From Hippasteria phrygiana (taxonomy: Eukaryota; Echinodermata; Asteroidea; Valvatida; Goniasteridae), in assembly GCA_037893225.1 (NCBI GenBank), contig JAZGUH010000402.1, positions 1,302,001 through 1,366,000 of the forward strand: DNA of 64,000 nucleotides. Reading direction: 5' to 3'. How positions within the stretch are numbered: the first letter of the stretch is position 1; each line of letters begins with the position of its first letter. Both the position numbers and the translations under genes were made by a program. The notes beneath the pieces were generated by a model, which did not search any database, had not been told where the DNA came from, and saw only the letters and a list, made by a program, of their open reading frames with translations. Shown here piece after piece: positions 45,100-55,060 of this stretch.

Positions 45100-48044
45100 A
45101 CACACACACAGTCGTGTATCGACCTCCAAACGTGGACGTCCTATTGTTCCTCTTTTGTTTGTACTTTTTCGGAAGACCTCCATAGGTTTTGTACACAATC
45201 CCAATCGCGGACGTATGCTGGGAATCGCGGACGATATTGTTCTCCCTTTGTTTCTCTGGCATTTTTCGTACATGTACAGGGGCCAATTTCACTTTGCTGC
45301 TTAGCACAAACATTTGCTTAGCACCAAAAAAGTCTTGCTTAGTTAAAACAGGTTACCAGCCAAAAGTCCATGGGATTTTCATGCTAAGCAAACAACAGCT
45401 GAATGCCAGCCACAAGCGATACACTTCACATCAAAATTTGGTTGGTAATCCTGTATTTACCAAGGAAGACTTTTCATGCTAAGCAAATTTTTGTGCTTAG
45501 CAGCTCCGTGAAATTGGCCCTAGTGTGTGCTGTTAACAACTAATTGGAGAATTTCGTGCGTGTGCTTAGAACTATTAAGCGCGCATGCTCAGAACTACGC
45601 CGCATTGCTCAGAACTAAGCACGCATGCTCAGAACTTAGCTAAAAAGGGCCTGTATGCCTGCTTCACCAGAGTCTCAAAAGTCGCCCATTGTGGTTTGGG
45701 GTTTAAGCTTGGACTATTTTTGATATGATATTGCACCAAAATGGACGGAAATCTAGGAATAGGGCGGGAACTGCTGGAAAATGGAGCTCTAAGCTGAAGC
45801 TGTCCTAGTCGTTGACAATTTAAGTCATTCCGAAAGGCATTTCAAGTCTTCATATGTATGTAGGCCCTATCTAGCAGTCAAGGGCTGGTGCGGCGAAAAA
45901 ACTGTTGGTGGGGGGAGTAGCGCCGGTGCCGGCCGGCTACTGCCCCTTTCTATGTTAGTGGGGAACTACCAAGTGAAAAATGCTACTCCCCCCCCCCCCC
46001 CCCCCCCCCCCGTTTCGCCGCCTATGGTCAAGAGGTAGGCTCATACTGGATTAAAAGGCCCCGAGTTCAACCCCGAGTTCAACCCCGCGTCGTTTCCCAC
46101 TCGTTTCGCGCAAAAATACCTCAGCCAACCTCAGGGCGAGCTCGCCCCGGTGTATGAACGTTTCACACTAATCCGCTCTATTTTCTTCACTATTGTCTGC
46201 TCCATGATTATTGAATTGTACGACTATACAAATTACTTGCGGTGCGCTGCGCTTTCGGCCAAGCTGTACAATTAACAATAGCGCGCGCTTCTTTTGTAAA
46301 TTACGTCGGGACCACCTGTTTATCAACCAGGGTTGTACGAAACCCCGCACGCGGGGGTGAGAATGTGCGACGTTTAACACTAGCCATTTCGCCCCGGAGC
46401 CACCCCCCGAGATCGGTCTCGCCCCGGGTTGAAAAATCTCACCCCTGGCCTGGAGCAGGGGTGAGTTCGCCCCGGGGCGAGACCAATCTCGGAAGTGGCC
46501 CCGGGGCGAAAATGGCTAGTGTGAAACGTCGCACATTCTCACCCCCGCGTCGCCCCGGGGCCACCCCCGAGATTTGTTCTAGTGTGAAAAGGCCTTATGT
46601 GGCATAGGGTACCCCCCTTCAATGTCTTAATACCCTATACACACTGCATACTATTGTTACCTAACACATACCACTAGATTTCTAAAAGGAATTCCTGAGA
46701 TTCCGGGAACACAATGACCAACACAAAAGAGGGAGGTCCCTTTGCCCCATATTTTGCTTCATATGGAACTTTCGATACGCTGTTAACACTGTTGGTAAAT
46801 TAACACCGTGTGCTCGCTATAGTGAATAAATGGTTGGTTGCAGATGCAAAAGCGTGTTAGTAAGGGATTCGGCTCTGGTCATTATCAGGCGCCCAGGCTC
46901 CAAGGCGGTTTTAAACCGGCCCAGCACAAATTTATTCCCATTTATATAATACCCTTTTGTATAATTCAGCAAAAACCTTCGAAAATTATAAATTTCCAAT
47001 GATTTTGTTTACCTTGGTTTGTAAAACACCCCTTTAGCTATTTAATGGTTTGTGCCACGCGCGAGTCGTGCTAAACATTAGTCTGGTTCCCTGACCTGAA
47101 GATTCCCTGACGTCTATACCTTAGGTCAGTTAGCTACCACGGTTTAAAATAGATCATGGCGTACAGTGTTAGTCCGAGTGACGTCAGTTTGCAAAATCCA
47201 GTCGGCAAAATACTGCAAGAGTGTGGCATTGATTTTTCAGTTTTTGTATATAATTGAGAATTCAAATTCCAGGATCTGTAACGGGCCTGACAGACATTTT
47301 TTTTATTGCGAACATTAACGTTTACAGCCAAATTGTTCAATGGGCCGATTTCGCTTTTTGCCTGCAGGGCCCATTTATGCGCATGCGTGCATAAATTTGA
47401 ATTTATTAGGAAACTGTCTATAGAGTACCGAAGTCTGACGTCAGTTGCCGGGGCAATGGTTCTACACACATGCAGTTTAGAATGTATTCTGGTTCCAAAC
47501 ATTGCATTGATTGACGTCATCACTTCGGTACTCCATAACGCCGAGTGCGTTGTGCTACTGCAGATGTTGCATGCAGTGCAATGTGGGATACTTCCCGAAG
47601 TAACCGGTGTCGCGCCAGCGCGAGTAGCTCGGGGAAGGTAATCGAACGCGCTGTTTGTCAAACTGAATCGTTTTGTTGTGTATTACTTACCTCATAAGCA
47701 GAAGCCATGCCAAGTCTGTAAAACATTGGCAAGTAAAAGATCAAGCACAGGATTCCACCGACCAAGAGTGGAACGAAGATCCAAAAGACCGTGGGGCCGT
47801 GGTAGTACACATCAGCTGGGAAACCCTGCAGCGAGATGCCCGAGAAGAAACTAGCGAGCATGGACATTGTGACCGGTACCAGACCCATGCTCCTATCGGC
47901 CAGAATGTATGAGACGGAGGTCCGCTGACCGCCGCCTCTCAGCCCGTAGTATACGCCGATGGCCACTGACGCTAGAATCAACACCCCGCAGACGATGTAG
48001 TCTGCAGGCTGGAAGTAGGAACGAGAACCAAATTCCCCATCCAT
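31492..48044 (-). CDS. Gene B: complete 15-exon SLC5A8/12-like sodium-coupled symporter, 625 aa
   Basis: Plasma-membrane Na+/solute symporter of the SSF fold (13 TM expected). Minus-strand exons: 47691-48044, 44454-44519, 44121-44172, 43381-43448, 41262-41413, 40223-40357, 39082-39211, 38130-38218, 37590-37702, 36814-36881, 36030-36116, 35379-35623, 34031-34131, 32163-32245, 31492-31626. Their sum is 1878 nt and all phases join. The ATG is in ACCATGG. Landmarks: GGGQRTS (38-43), ASFFSG and GFPADVYYHG (64-83), YLELRFNYAVKICG (119-132), GGIKAVLWTDSLQ (181-193), NQYMVQRLVVCKS (exon 6), YEGCDP and DQ (exon 7), and TLSSVLN (350-356), whose serines fit the Na2 sodium site. N-glycosylation sequons lie at N477, N484 and N514 in the TM12-TM13 loop. 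The C terminus VQLVSVV is a class-I PDZ ligand. The sum is close to the usual 610-640 residues. The CDP...DQ and SLC5A8-like exon phases favour monocarboxylate-type transporters; substrate is unproven. Confidence 0.95.
32345..33947. mobile_element. 1.6-kb hAT-type element with GTACTCG subterminal arrays
   Basis: The ends CAGTGTTGTAGTACTCG and CGACTACAACACTA are flanked by a perfect 8-bp duplication GTTTTAAG at 32337-32344 and 33948-33955, the hAT signature. About 200 bp at each end consist of tandem-like GTACTCG and ACTCGTACTCGA units in inverted orientation. The interior holds a Tc1-type transposase fragment. It lies in gene B intron 13, between exon 14 (32163-32245) and exon 13. Confidence 0.85.
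33003..33306 (-). pseudogene. Tc1-like transposase N-terminal HTH fragment (frameshifted)
   Basis: The minus-strand frames read PLKSEINDHQKGMIQAWHRH, then after a shift GNSNRDIARRLGILEGTVRY and NLRKLQFNNSIKTRQ. This fits the paired-like helix-turn-helix of Tc1 transposases (IxxRLGxSxxTVRxxLRK). The DDE catalytic domain is absent. It lies inside the hAT-type element, so it is probably a nested relic. Confidence 0.55.
34132..35378. other. Gene B intron 12 content
   Basis: No exon is seen here. A 33-bp hairpin at 34656-34688 (CCCCGTCTGCGCAC and inverse) resembles the TIR interior of the 42181-43278 element. Bases 35205-35255 (CTCCTGAGGACGGACAGAGC ... CCGAAACGTCGAG) resemble the 3' region of Penelope-like retroelements, as does a piece near 60740. 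Both are fragments only. A TGACGTCATC is present near 35127. Confidence 0.4.
38773..38961. mobile_element. 189-bp TIR element with long poly-C interior
   Basis: The ends CCAGTAGCGTATCCAGC and GCTGGATACGCCACTGG are inverted repeats with one mismatch. The interior has a G10 run and C runs of more than 20 separated by one A. It is in gene B intron 7. No coding frame. Confidence 0.78.
39741..40033. mobile_element. Probable hAT-like non-autonomous element
   Basis: The ends CAGGGATGTGATT and AATCTCACCCCTG are imperfect inverted repeats. AAAAATCCTGA-type repeats lie near the right end. I found no convincing target duplication. It is in gene B intron 6. Confidence 0.45.
40107..40158. repeat. Short tandem repeat (GAACC/GAACT)n
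   Basis: Ten or so copies of the pentamer GAACC or GAACT lie in gene B intron 6, just downstream of exon 6. Confidence 0.85.
40582..40812. mobile_element. 231-bp TIR element built of CCCATTATGTCCGC units
   Basis: The ends GTTACGGCCCATTATGTC and, reversed, GTTACGGCCCATTATGTA pair. Between them CCCATTATGTCCGC and variants (CCCATTGTGTCCGC, GGCCATTATGTCCGC) recur about ten times. No coding capacity. It is in gene B intron 5, near exon 6. Confidence 0.82.
42181..43278. mobile_element. TIR element AATAGACGAAT, split by a hAT insertion
   Basis: The left end AATAGACGAATTTCAAATT continues into GTCTGCGCACTTCCGGGTT and GCGAGG. The right end, reversed, reads AATAGACGAATCCCCAATT, then ATCTGCGCACTTCCGG and GCGAGG. 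Without the nested 901-bp insertion it would be about 190 bp. It lies in gene B intron 4. Confidence 0.72.
42243..43143. mobile_element. Nested 901-bp hAT-type element with GATTTAAATC repeats
   Basis: It starts CAGGGTTA and ends AACCCTG, with an 8-bp duplication CTTTCAGT/CTTTCAGG (one mismatch) at 42235-42242 and 43144-43151. Both ends carry tandem GATTTAAATC units (at least five on the right). The interior has no usable frame. It is younger than the element that it interrupts. Confidence 0.75.
45059..45111. repeat. Microsatellite (C)n(AC)n
   Basis: A run of more than 20 C is followed by about a dozen AC repeats in gene B intron 1. It gives rise to proline/histidine/threonine low-complexity frames that are not genes. 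Confidence 0.93.
45280..45521. mobile_element. 242-bp MITE (GGGGCCAATTTCAC family)
   Basis: The ends GGGGCCAATTTCAC and GTGAAATTGGCCC pair, followed by TGCTTAGCACAAA and its inverse. It is the sister of 28412-28678. It is in gene B intron 1. Confidence 0.8.
46351..46548. repeat. Fold-back element with 78-bp arms
   Basis: Bases 46351-46428 (GCGGGGGTGAGAATGTGCGA ... TCTCGCCCCGGG) are repeated inverted at 46470-46548 with a few mismatches. CTAGTGTGAAA and TTCGCCCCGG blocks recur in the flanks to about 46140 and 46590. It is in gene B intron 1. No coding function is apparent. Confidence 0.8.
46830..47075 (-). repeat. Interspersed repeat shared with 59010-59230
   Basis: Read on the minus strand it matches 59010-59230 on the plus strand over GGTGTTTTACAAACCAAGGT-like, ATCATTGGAAATTTATAATTT, TTTTGCTGAAT and GGCCGGTTTTAAA blocks, then CTGATAATGACC. 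One copy lies in gene B intron 1, the other in gene C intron 14. It is probably a fragment of a mobile element. Confidence 0.65.
47424..47532. mobile_element. 109-bp MITE (AGTACCGAAGT...ACTTCGGTACT)
   Basis: The ends AGTACCGAAG and CTTCGGTACT pair, and both are followed by GACGTCA. A related copy is at 56580-56730. It lies in gene B intron 1, close to exon 1. Confidence 0.72.
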
Positions 48045-48090
48045 GGTTCTAATTTCGGGAGCGGATTATCCAACAACTTCTTGATCTTTA

Positions 48091-48450
48091 AAGTAAGAAA
48101 GCTTTTCCCACTCTTTATACCAAATGGTAGGCGTGAAAATACTCCACGCGTTAGCTGAAACGTTGTGTTTTTCATAGGCTAAAGATTTCAGGAGACGAGT
48201 AGTGTCTTTGTAGGCTTGTACAGGCTCTTAATTGAAACAGGATAAGATAACATACATTTATATCATAAGCACATTTGGTTGCAAGTCAACAAATCAAAAG
48301 TCAAGTGGCACTTTGCCAGAGTGCGGCAATATAACACCCTACAGAAATTGGCAGTTTTAACGACACATTCACAAACAGCCTACCACTGTGTGCACTTTCC
48401 CCCAGGGCATTGGGAAACTTTGAAACAAGACGAACAGATGTTTAGCTGTA
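48091..48450 (-). promoter_or_regulatory. Gene B proximal promoter module with TATA box
   Basis: Reading toward the gene, GGTATAAAGAG (TATAAA complement at 48114-48119) lies about 70 bp before the ATG and is followed by AAGCTTTCTTACTTTAAAG. Conserved pieces upstream are CAACGTTTCAGCTAACGCGT and CTGAAATCTTTAGCC. The same order of pieces is present upstream of gene A (weak TATA) and in an orphan copy at 49833-50210. A start site near 48085 would leave a short 5' untranslated region. Confidence 0.6.
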
Positions 48451-49289
48451 GTGATTAACGTCGGCCAACAATCGTTGGAAATAGTCTAATTCCCCGACCT
48501 GATTCCCTGACGTCTTTAAATTGCTCCGTTTTGTATAAGGTATGGTCAGGGAACCAGACTACTAGAACAGATCCCCCCCCCCCCCCCCCCCCCCCGTTTT
48601 CCCCAGCATCTATGCACACAAAACTTTAAACAGGTCAGTGTTATTGAAACAAGTGACTAAGGGCCTACTGTATTTTTTTAAGTGGAAAATATATTCGTTT
48701 TTATTTTAAATTGAATGCAGAATAATTTTGAACTTTGTACTGTAATATAAATGTTACAGAACCAGATAAAAGATCCGCACTCAGCCACACACACAAATTA
48801 TAATCGCCCGAGCCTATTTCAAAGATGTAAGTACCCAATGGAGGTGCACTCTACGAAAATGTGAATGCGCATAATTATTTAATATACCAGCGCCCTCTGG
48901 CTGCAAGCTGAAAACTGGCGAATGTACATTCCAGGATATGTGTGTGCTGCTGATACTCGTAATACCCATTATAAATAGTTACCAACAATCTTCAAGTGAT
49001 GTATTCCTGTTTTGTGCAGTGATCTTGAGCATTTTTGACAGAAGCATGTGTCATTGGAACTGTTGAATTATACATACATTTGTATTCCTCAAGATTCATG
49101 GGCAAATTGTGGTTTTCCAACTTGTCGGTCGTACATGTATAGGTAACTTTCAACAACCAATAACTCTATTTTGCCGTTGAGCCGATGTTTGCAAAGCGCT
49201 AATAGAAATCACTTCAGGACTGGTGCTTCAGGTCAAACATCCGGGAATGGAAGAAGCAAGTTTACTTGAAGGTAGACCTACGGAGCCAA

Positions 49290-51200
49290 GTGACCCAATT
49301 TAATTGTGTTCAGGTTTGTTGAACTGCAGAACTCCATTCATTTTCACTGCACTTTTGGGTCACACGGAGGATTAGCCAAATAAGCTAAATTTGGATTCCT
49401 TTAAGTAAAATGAGGAGGTGCGCGACGTAAGAATCCTGTGCCGATGACCTAAAAACCATGAGTGTCGCACTCATGATGCCCAGGTCACTGATGCACTGGA
49501 AATCATAGGGGTTTAAATTTACCCAATCGTGGGTAAAAACTGCAACTACCCAAAGTTTGGATATGTAAACAAACTCTCATCCGATTGCGTTCAGATAGAC
49601 TTACCAAATGTTTGGGTAGTTGCAGTTTTCACCCACAATTGGGTAAATTTAACCCCCGTAAATTTTCAGTGTGCTCTTGATGTACATCAAATTCACTTAC
49701 CGTAACTCATATATGTCAATGTATGAATATTTTACCGTAGGCCTATAAAGAATTATTTCTGTAAATATTCTTGGATTTGTGTAAATATTTTTTATGTGTG
49801 TAAAAGTTCATTTATAATAAAAGAAACTATGCAAGAAAGCTTTTCCCACACTTTATACCTAAATAGTAGGTGTAAAAGTACTCCACGCGTTAGCTGAAAC
49901 GTTGTGTTTCATAGGCTAAAGATTTCAAGAGACGAGTCGTGTCTTTGTGGGCTTGTGCGTATTTTCTGTTCATACGATGATGCAAGTACAAGCTTTTTAT
50001 GATTGAAACAGGGTACGATAACATAATTTTGGTTGCAAGTCAACAAATCAAAAATCAAGTGGCACTTTGCCAGAGTGCGGCAATGTTTACAGAAATTGGC
50101 AGTTTTAACGACACATTCACAAACGGCCTACCATGTTGTGTGCACTTTTCTCCAGGGCATTGCAAAACCTTGAAACAAGACGAACAGGTGCCTAGCTGTA
50201 GTGATTAAAGCCTCAGCTGCTTGTATGTAATGTAGTATTTGGCTTTTCGATAACCAGCCGGAGAAGGCATTATGTTCAGATATTTAGCTTTTCTGCATAG
50301 TTGCGCAAAAAGGTTTTCTTTTTGTTCTTATTTTTAGCGGTTTTCATACAGTGCGGAGCCGCTATTGTTTCGCTTAAAATAATTTTGTTTTTGTTTTTTG
50401 TTTTGTTTTGTTTTTGCCTTTTACTTTTCTTCTTCAAAAACCCATCAACAGTACACACTTTTTTTCTGGACGTTACTTTGGTTATTTATTTATTTATTAA
50501 TTAATGTCTGGTCTGAATGACACTTAAAGGTAGCAGGCCTATACATCATTTGCAAACATCAACCAACAAAACTACGGAATTATTTCGAAATACCGTGTAG
50601 ACTGTATTAAGTAAATAGCAGTCTCAAACATCCTGTGAAATCGTGGCACCTGTGCTGTCGTTTTCAAGAAAAGTGGAAATTTATATCGTTTTCCAACGAT
50701 TGTCGGCCCAACTTAATTGTGTTCAGGCTTGTTGAACTGCAGAACTCCATTCATTTTCACTGTACTACTGGGTCACACGGAGGATTAGCCAAATGAGCTA
50801 AAATTTGATTCTTTTAAAGTGAAATGAGCAGGTACGTGACGTGAGAATCCTGTGCCGATGACCATGAGTATCGCACTCATGATGCCCAGGTCACTGATCA
50901 TAGGTGTTTAATTTACCAAATTGTGGGTGAAAACTGCAACTACCAAAAATTTGGGTAAACAATTTCTCATTCGATTGCGTTCAGATATAGACTTACCCAA
51001 ATTTTGGGTAGTTGCAGTTTTCACCTACAATTGGGTTCTCCGGAAGTCAAAATAAACTACATGTACATCAAATTCACTTACCGTAACTCATATATGTCAA
51101 TGTATGAAAATTTAACCGTATATAGAATTATTTCTCTAAATATTCTTGTATTTGTGTAAATATTTTTGTATGTGTGTAAATGTTCATTTATATTTAAAAA
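49290..51200. repeat. Segmental duplication of gene B's upstream region
   Basis: Two blocks are duplicated in tandem: 48091-48450 recurs at 49833-50210, with TATAAA at 49852-49857 retained, and 49290-49830 recurs at about 50710-51200 (landmarks TTGTTGAACTGCAGAACTCC, GTCACACGGAGGATTAGCC, GATGCCCAGGTCACTGAT). No exon 1 follows the second promoter-like block, so it is orphaned. The piece at 18420-18545 upstream of gene A also matches 50515-50640. Confidence 0.75.
49494..49671. mobile_element. 178-bp MITE with GGGTAAATTT arms
   Basis: The ends CACTGGAAATCATAGGGG and, reversed, CACTGAAAATTTACGGGG pair, followed by TTTAAATTTACCCAAT and by AACTGCAACTACCCAAA with its inverse. A damaged copy occupies the same place (50890-51040) in the segmental duplicate, so it inserted before the duplication. 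Confidence 0.75.
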
Positions 51201-51516
51201 ACTATGCATGACCCCAATGTAAACCAATTTAAAACTGTTTGGGCACAGCCTGGAAAAAGAAATGTAATATACAGGGTGGATAACAAAAAAACGAAACCGA
51301 GATATTATTGCTAATTGTAACAAAAGTAGGGCACATGTGAATCAAAGGGAGATATCCTCTGTTAGGGTTGAATCTCCTCTTTAAAATGACACCCTTATCA
51401 TGTCATTACATTCACGGTTGACTGAGCAGTGACTAATTTTATGAATTGTGCCACTTTCTTTAGTGGCATTCATTGGCCGAGAAGCTTGCAGTTTACTAAA
51501 ACACATTCAGGCGTAC

Positions 51517-52608
51517 ATGAGAATGCAGCTTACAAAAGAACAGCGAGTTTTTGTTGTGTCGAAGTGGTTGGAGACGGGGAGCCTTCAGCAAGTGGCAGAT
51601 GCTTTTGCTGAAAACTTTCCAGAACGTCCTCCTCCAGCTAAGGCAACGATTTGGCGCAATGTTCGCAAGTACCAGCGTGAGGGAACCAGCTTAAACTTAA
51701 ACAAGGGAAGATCTGGACGACGAAGAACTGGGCGCTCACCTGAAAACATCAATGCGGTCCAGCAGGCCCTGCAACAGGGAGAACGCATCAGCCAGAGACG
51801 AAATGGTCTATCACAGCCACATTCAACAGAATTGTGAGGTTGGATGTCCGGTGGTACCCTTACAGAATTGTGAGACGACATCAACTGCTTTCTGCTGATC
51901 TTCCGAGGCGTCTTAGGTTTTGCCAATGGATACTTGACCGTCCAAAAATATTTTTGGAAAATCTCATCATCGGAGATGAGGCTGCCTACTGCATGAACGG
52001 AGCCGTGAACACGCAGAACGTCCGCCAGTACGCACCATTGCATCATCCACCGGCGAATTTCACTTTTGACAAAAGTTTGAATCGTGAGAAATTATCACTG
52101 TGGATTGGACTTTCTGGGAATGGGATTCTGCTTGGTCCTTACTTTTTTGAAGAAAATTTGAATGGAGAAGGCTATCTTCAAATGATCAATGACTTGATTG
52201 TACCCCAGTTAGAGCAACATTTCAAAAGACAGCAAGGAGGCATTTTTCGTCGGTTCTGGTTTGCAACTTTAGGCGTAGGCCCCTACAAGCAATAAAAAAC
52301 AAAAAACAAAAACAACGAGCAGGTGGGGATCGACCCCCCCCCCCCCCCCCCCCCCCCCGGATCCGCGCCTGGTGGAATGGCCCCCGAGATCCCCGGATCT
52401 AACCCCATTACATGCGATTTCTTTCTCTGGGGTTATTTGAAAGACAAGGTCTTTGTTACGCCACCACAGGATATTCAAGACTTGAGGGAGCGAATTGTCC
52501 GAGAAGTCGACATCCTACGCGGGCAACCTGGTGTGATTCGCTCGGCAGTGATGAGCATGCGACGCCGTGCTCAGATTTGTGTCGGGGGAAAATGGAGGAC
52601 ATGTTGAG
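51517..52608 (+). pseudogene. Mariner-type transposase, frameshifted and interrupted
   Basis: The N terminus MRMQLTKEQRVFVVSKW with PAKATIWRNVRKYQREGTSL and GRSGRRRTGRSPENI is a helix-turn-helix DNA-binding region. After a frameshift the catalytic domain reads NLIIGDEAAYCMNGAVNTQN (first Asp of the DDE/D triad, GDEA), then WIGLSGNGILLGPYFF. The second Asp region (expected WxQQDGAxxH) is missing, replaced by an insertion at 52265-52371. The third motif region reads ITCDFFLWGYLKDKVFV at about 52400-52460. At least one frameshift and the insertion make it inactive. Confidence 0.88.
52265..52371. mobile_element. Truncated TIR element inserted in the transposase
   Basis: ACTTTAGGCGTAGGCCCCTA, an A-rich run, GGATCGACC, a C run of more than 20 and GGATCCGCGCCTG match the right part of the 27025-27446 element. 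It replaces the part of the mariner transposase that should hold the second catalytic Asp. Confidence 0.72.
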
Positions 52609-53156
52609 GGGCATGTTTAATTATGTAAATAACACTGCGCGAATAAATGTTATTAAGTTTACATGGTGAAATCTCTTTTTTCCCAACCTGGCTTGATTGG
52701 CAACCATAGCCTTTCACTCTGTGACAAATGACACCACAAAAACCACAATTGAAAATCGGCGCAATTCTCTAAATAGACCTTTTCATAAAATTGGTCACTG
52801 CTCAGTCAACCGTGAATGTAATGGCATGATCAGGGTGTCATTTTAAAGAGGAGATTCAACCCTAACAGAGGATATCTCCCTTTTATTCACATGTGCCCTA
52901 CTTATGTTACAATTAACAATAATAAAGTTTCGTTTTTTGATTCACCCTGTATAATCAGTTAGTTATAAGAAAAGCAATTTAATTCAATAAAAAGATACAT
53001 TTATTTCGGTCAAACACTAAACAACAAAGAGCAAACAATAAAACAATACTTTATGCACACAATTACTGCTGACTTTATAAAGCAAAGCAAGTGAAAAAGA
53101 AATTAGGAATAGAAAAGTATAAAGAGAAAAATGAATATCCGGAGTGACGATCCCTG

Positions 53157-53818
53157 ATGCTTGCGTCACACTGTCCCGAAATTGACACCAGGTGGACACA
53201 CGATAAAGGAAATGTTCAAATTCGGCTCTGATCGTAAAAACATCGGGCCATTCGTGAGGGCATCTTAAGCCACCGTATGACCGCCGGTGGAGTTGCTCAG
53301 GCTCCGGCAGCAACTTCGTGAGCGGTGGCAAAATCTTTGGCATGCCAAAACATTGCCGAAGGACCTTCCGAAGGTTCATTTTCGTGTTGAATTCGTGTGT
53401 CCATTTTGCCCTTCGAGTAAGGCCATCGTGAGGGCATATTGTCAAATCGTGTCATCTTCGTCTTTACTTCGTGTGATCATCGGTGCCATCGGGCATTTTT
53501 CGCCTCACGAAGACAATACGAAGGAAACAAGAAGCTGCCCGGTTGTCTTAGGAAGGCAATACGACGTCGTGCAGCCATCGTGTGGCCTTCGTGTGTCCTT
53601 CGTGTGTCCTGCGGGTAAACTACTTAATACAAATTCACATCTTCGTGTTGCCTTCGTGTGTGGTTCGGGTGCCATCGTGTGACCTTCTGTAGGCATCGTA
53701 CTTGCTTCGGCTGTTGATTGGCTGTTGACCAAGTTCGGGGCCATCTTCGTGCGAAATTCAAAATTCCATATTCGTATGGCCATCTGGTGTCAATTTCGGG
53801 ACAGTGTGACGCCTGCAT
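53157..53818. mobile_element. 662-bp TIR element rich in CTTCGTGTG/CCATCGTG motifs
   Basis: The TIRs of about 40 bp contain GCGTCACACTGTCCCGAAAT and TTGACACCAG. Variants of CCTTCGTGTG, GCCATCGTG and GGCATCG recur across the interior in both orientations. Long frames seen on both strands come from this motif bias. No transposase is recognised. Confidence 0.78.
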
Positions 53819-53832
53819 GAACCAATTTTATT

Positions 53833-54823
53833 AATAAACTCCTCAAAAATAGTTCGGAAACTCAAGTTTGACAGACGATTTCTCTCTTGTTTCCAACTCC
53901 TTTTCCTTTAATTTGGTATCATTGGAAAGCCCTGTTATTCTTCTTTACAATGATGTGTCATTTGTTATGATTAAGCACTTTGGGGATGTGCAGCACAGCT
54001 GAATATGGGGGTGGGTGTAAAGTGAAATGTTACAAAATGTATTGCTATTGTCCAAAAGTGTATTCCCCTTTTGCTTGGAGGATGGGAATGTGCAACAGAT
54101 CTGCAACAGATCCTGACTGATGAATGGGACGCCATCCCACAGCAACGTGTGACCCAGCTCGTGAACAGTATGTAGTGGAGAACTTCTTTTGATTGCCCCA
54201 ATGCCAGGCTGTTGTGGCTGGATGTCCACCCGCTACCGAGGCTCTTGACTTAACATTGTTCAATGAAGAAACTGTTGAATGATTAAACCAGAAAAAAAAG
54301 ACTTTCCTTACGTCTTGTTTTTGCTTTTGTTAGTGATGGAGTGTTGCATTGTACCGTGAAAGAGACTTCTTGTTACAGAGTGCAGAAAATGACAAATTAT
54401 TTTACTCTGTTTGAAACGCAAGCACAATAACAACAGAGTTGCTATCCCGGAGGCAATTTATTGTGACAGGCTATGTGGATTTCTAAACTTTTCCCGCACA
54501 TTTATAGCTTACAACCTTTAAATATTGGTTAGTAAGCAGAAAATCATTCAAGACACACCAATCCTCCAAACAACTCCTAACAGCAAGAGTCAATACACTT
54601 TTTGACAATATCAATGCATTTTGTAACATTTCACTTTACACCCACCCCCATATTCAGCTGTGCTGCACATCCCTCAAAAGCTTAATCATAACAAATGATA
54701 CATCATTGTAAAGAAAAATAACAGAGCTTTCCAATGATATCAAATTCAAGGAAAAGGAGTCAGAAACAAGAGAGAAATCGTCAGTCAAACTTGAATTTCC
54801 GAACTGTTTTTGAGGAGTTTATA
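53833..54823 (+). mobile_element. Tc1-like element with ~230-bp TIRs
   Basis: Outer ends AAACTCCTCAAAAATAGTTC and, reversed, AAACTCCTCAAAAACAGTTC; the TIRs run inward through CAAGTTTGAC, TCTCTCTTGTTTC, TTGGAAAGC and AAGTGAAATGTTACAAAATG to about 54060 and 54600, adjacent to TA-rich target sequence. Only the C-terminal piece of a transposase remains inside. Confidence 0.85.
54101..54265 (+). pseudogene. Tc1 transposase C-terminal remnant
   Basis: The plus strand reads LQQILTDEWDAIPQQRVTQL and VNSM, then after shifts QAVVAA-like and RCPPATEALD. This matches the Tc1 C-terminal pattern W..IP...I..LI.SM.RR.QAVI...GG.T.Y. The catalytic core is deleted. Confidence 0.65.
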
Positions 54824-54854
54824 TAATAATGCCCTTAATTTCAAATCATGGAAT

Positions 54855-55060
54855 CAAAGGGGAGTCGGGTTGGCGAATCTTTCAGCTCTGCGACACGGGT
54901 TCAAGTCCCTGCCTGATTCCGTGGGTTTTCCCAGAGTAACATTCCGGGGCTTTACTCCCACCTCTGAAGATAACAATTACTAAATAATTATCTCCCCATC
55001 TTCTTCCCATCTGGTTTCTTCAAGCTTTCGGACTACAGTGCCAGCATACATGCTTAACCC
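54855..55060 (+). mobile_element. tRNA-derived SINE (B box GGGTTCAAGTCCC)
   Basis: The head AGTCGGGTTGGCGAATCTTT with B box GGGTTCAAGTCCC is followed by TTCCGTGGGTTTTCCCAGAG, CTTTACTCCCACCTCTGAAG and a pyrimidine-rich tail with GGACTACAGTGC. A related copy lies at 57085-57260. Confidence 0.6.

Larger units (their letters stand above)
51270..52951 (+). mobile_element. Tc1/mariner-like (IS630-type) transposon, 1682 bp
   Basis: The ends TACAGGGTGGATAACAAAA and, reversed, TACAGGGTGAATCAAAAAA are flanked by TA dinucleotides. TIRs extend about 160 bp (ACATGTG, GGAGATATCCTCTGTTAGGG, GTTGACTGAGCAGTGAC on both sides). A decayed transposase lies between. It sits between genes B and C. Confidence 0.92.

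Noticed and set aside
51585..52046. 153-residue antisense frame
   Set aside because: It is the complement of the mariner transposase, which has clear motifs on the plus strand.
53017..53682. Two overlapping frames of 131-142 residues on opposite strands
   Set aside because: They lie mostly in the CTTCGTGTG/CCATCGTG element, whose motif bias keeps frames open. No domain is visible.
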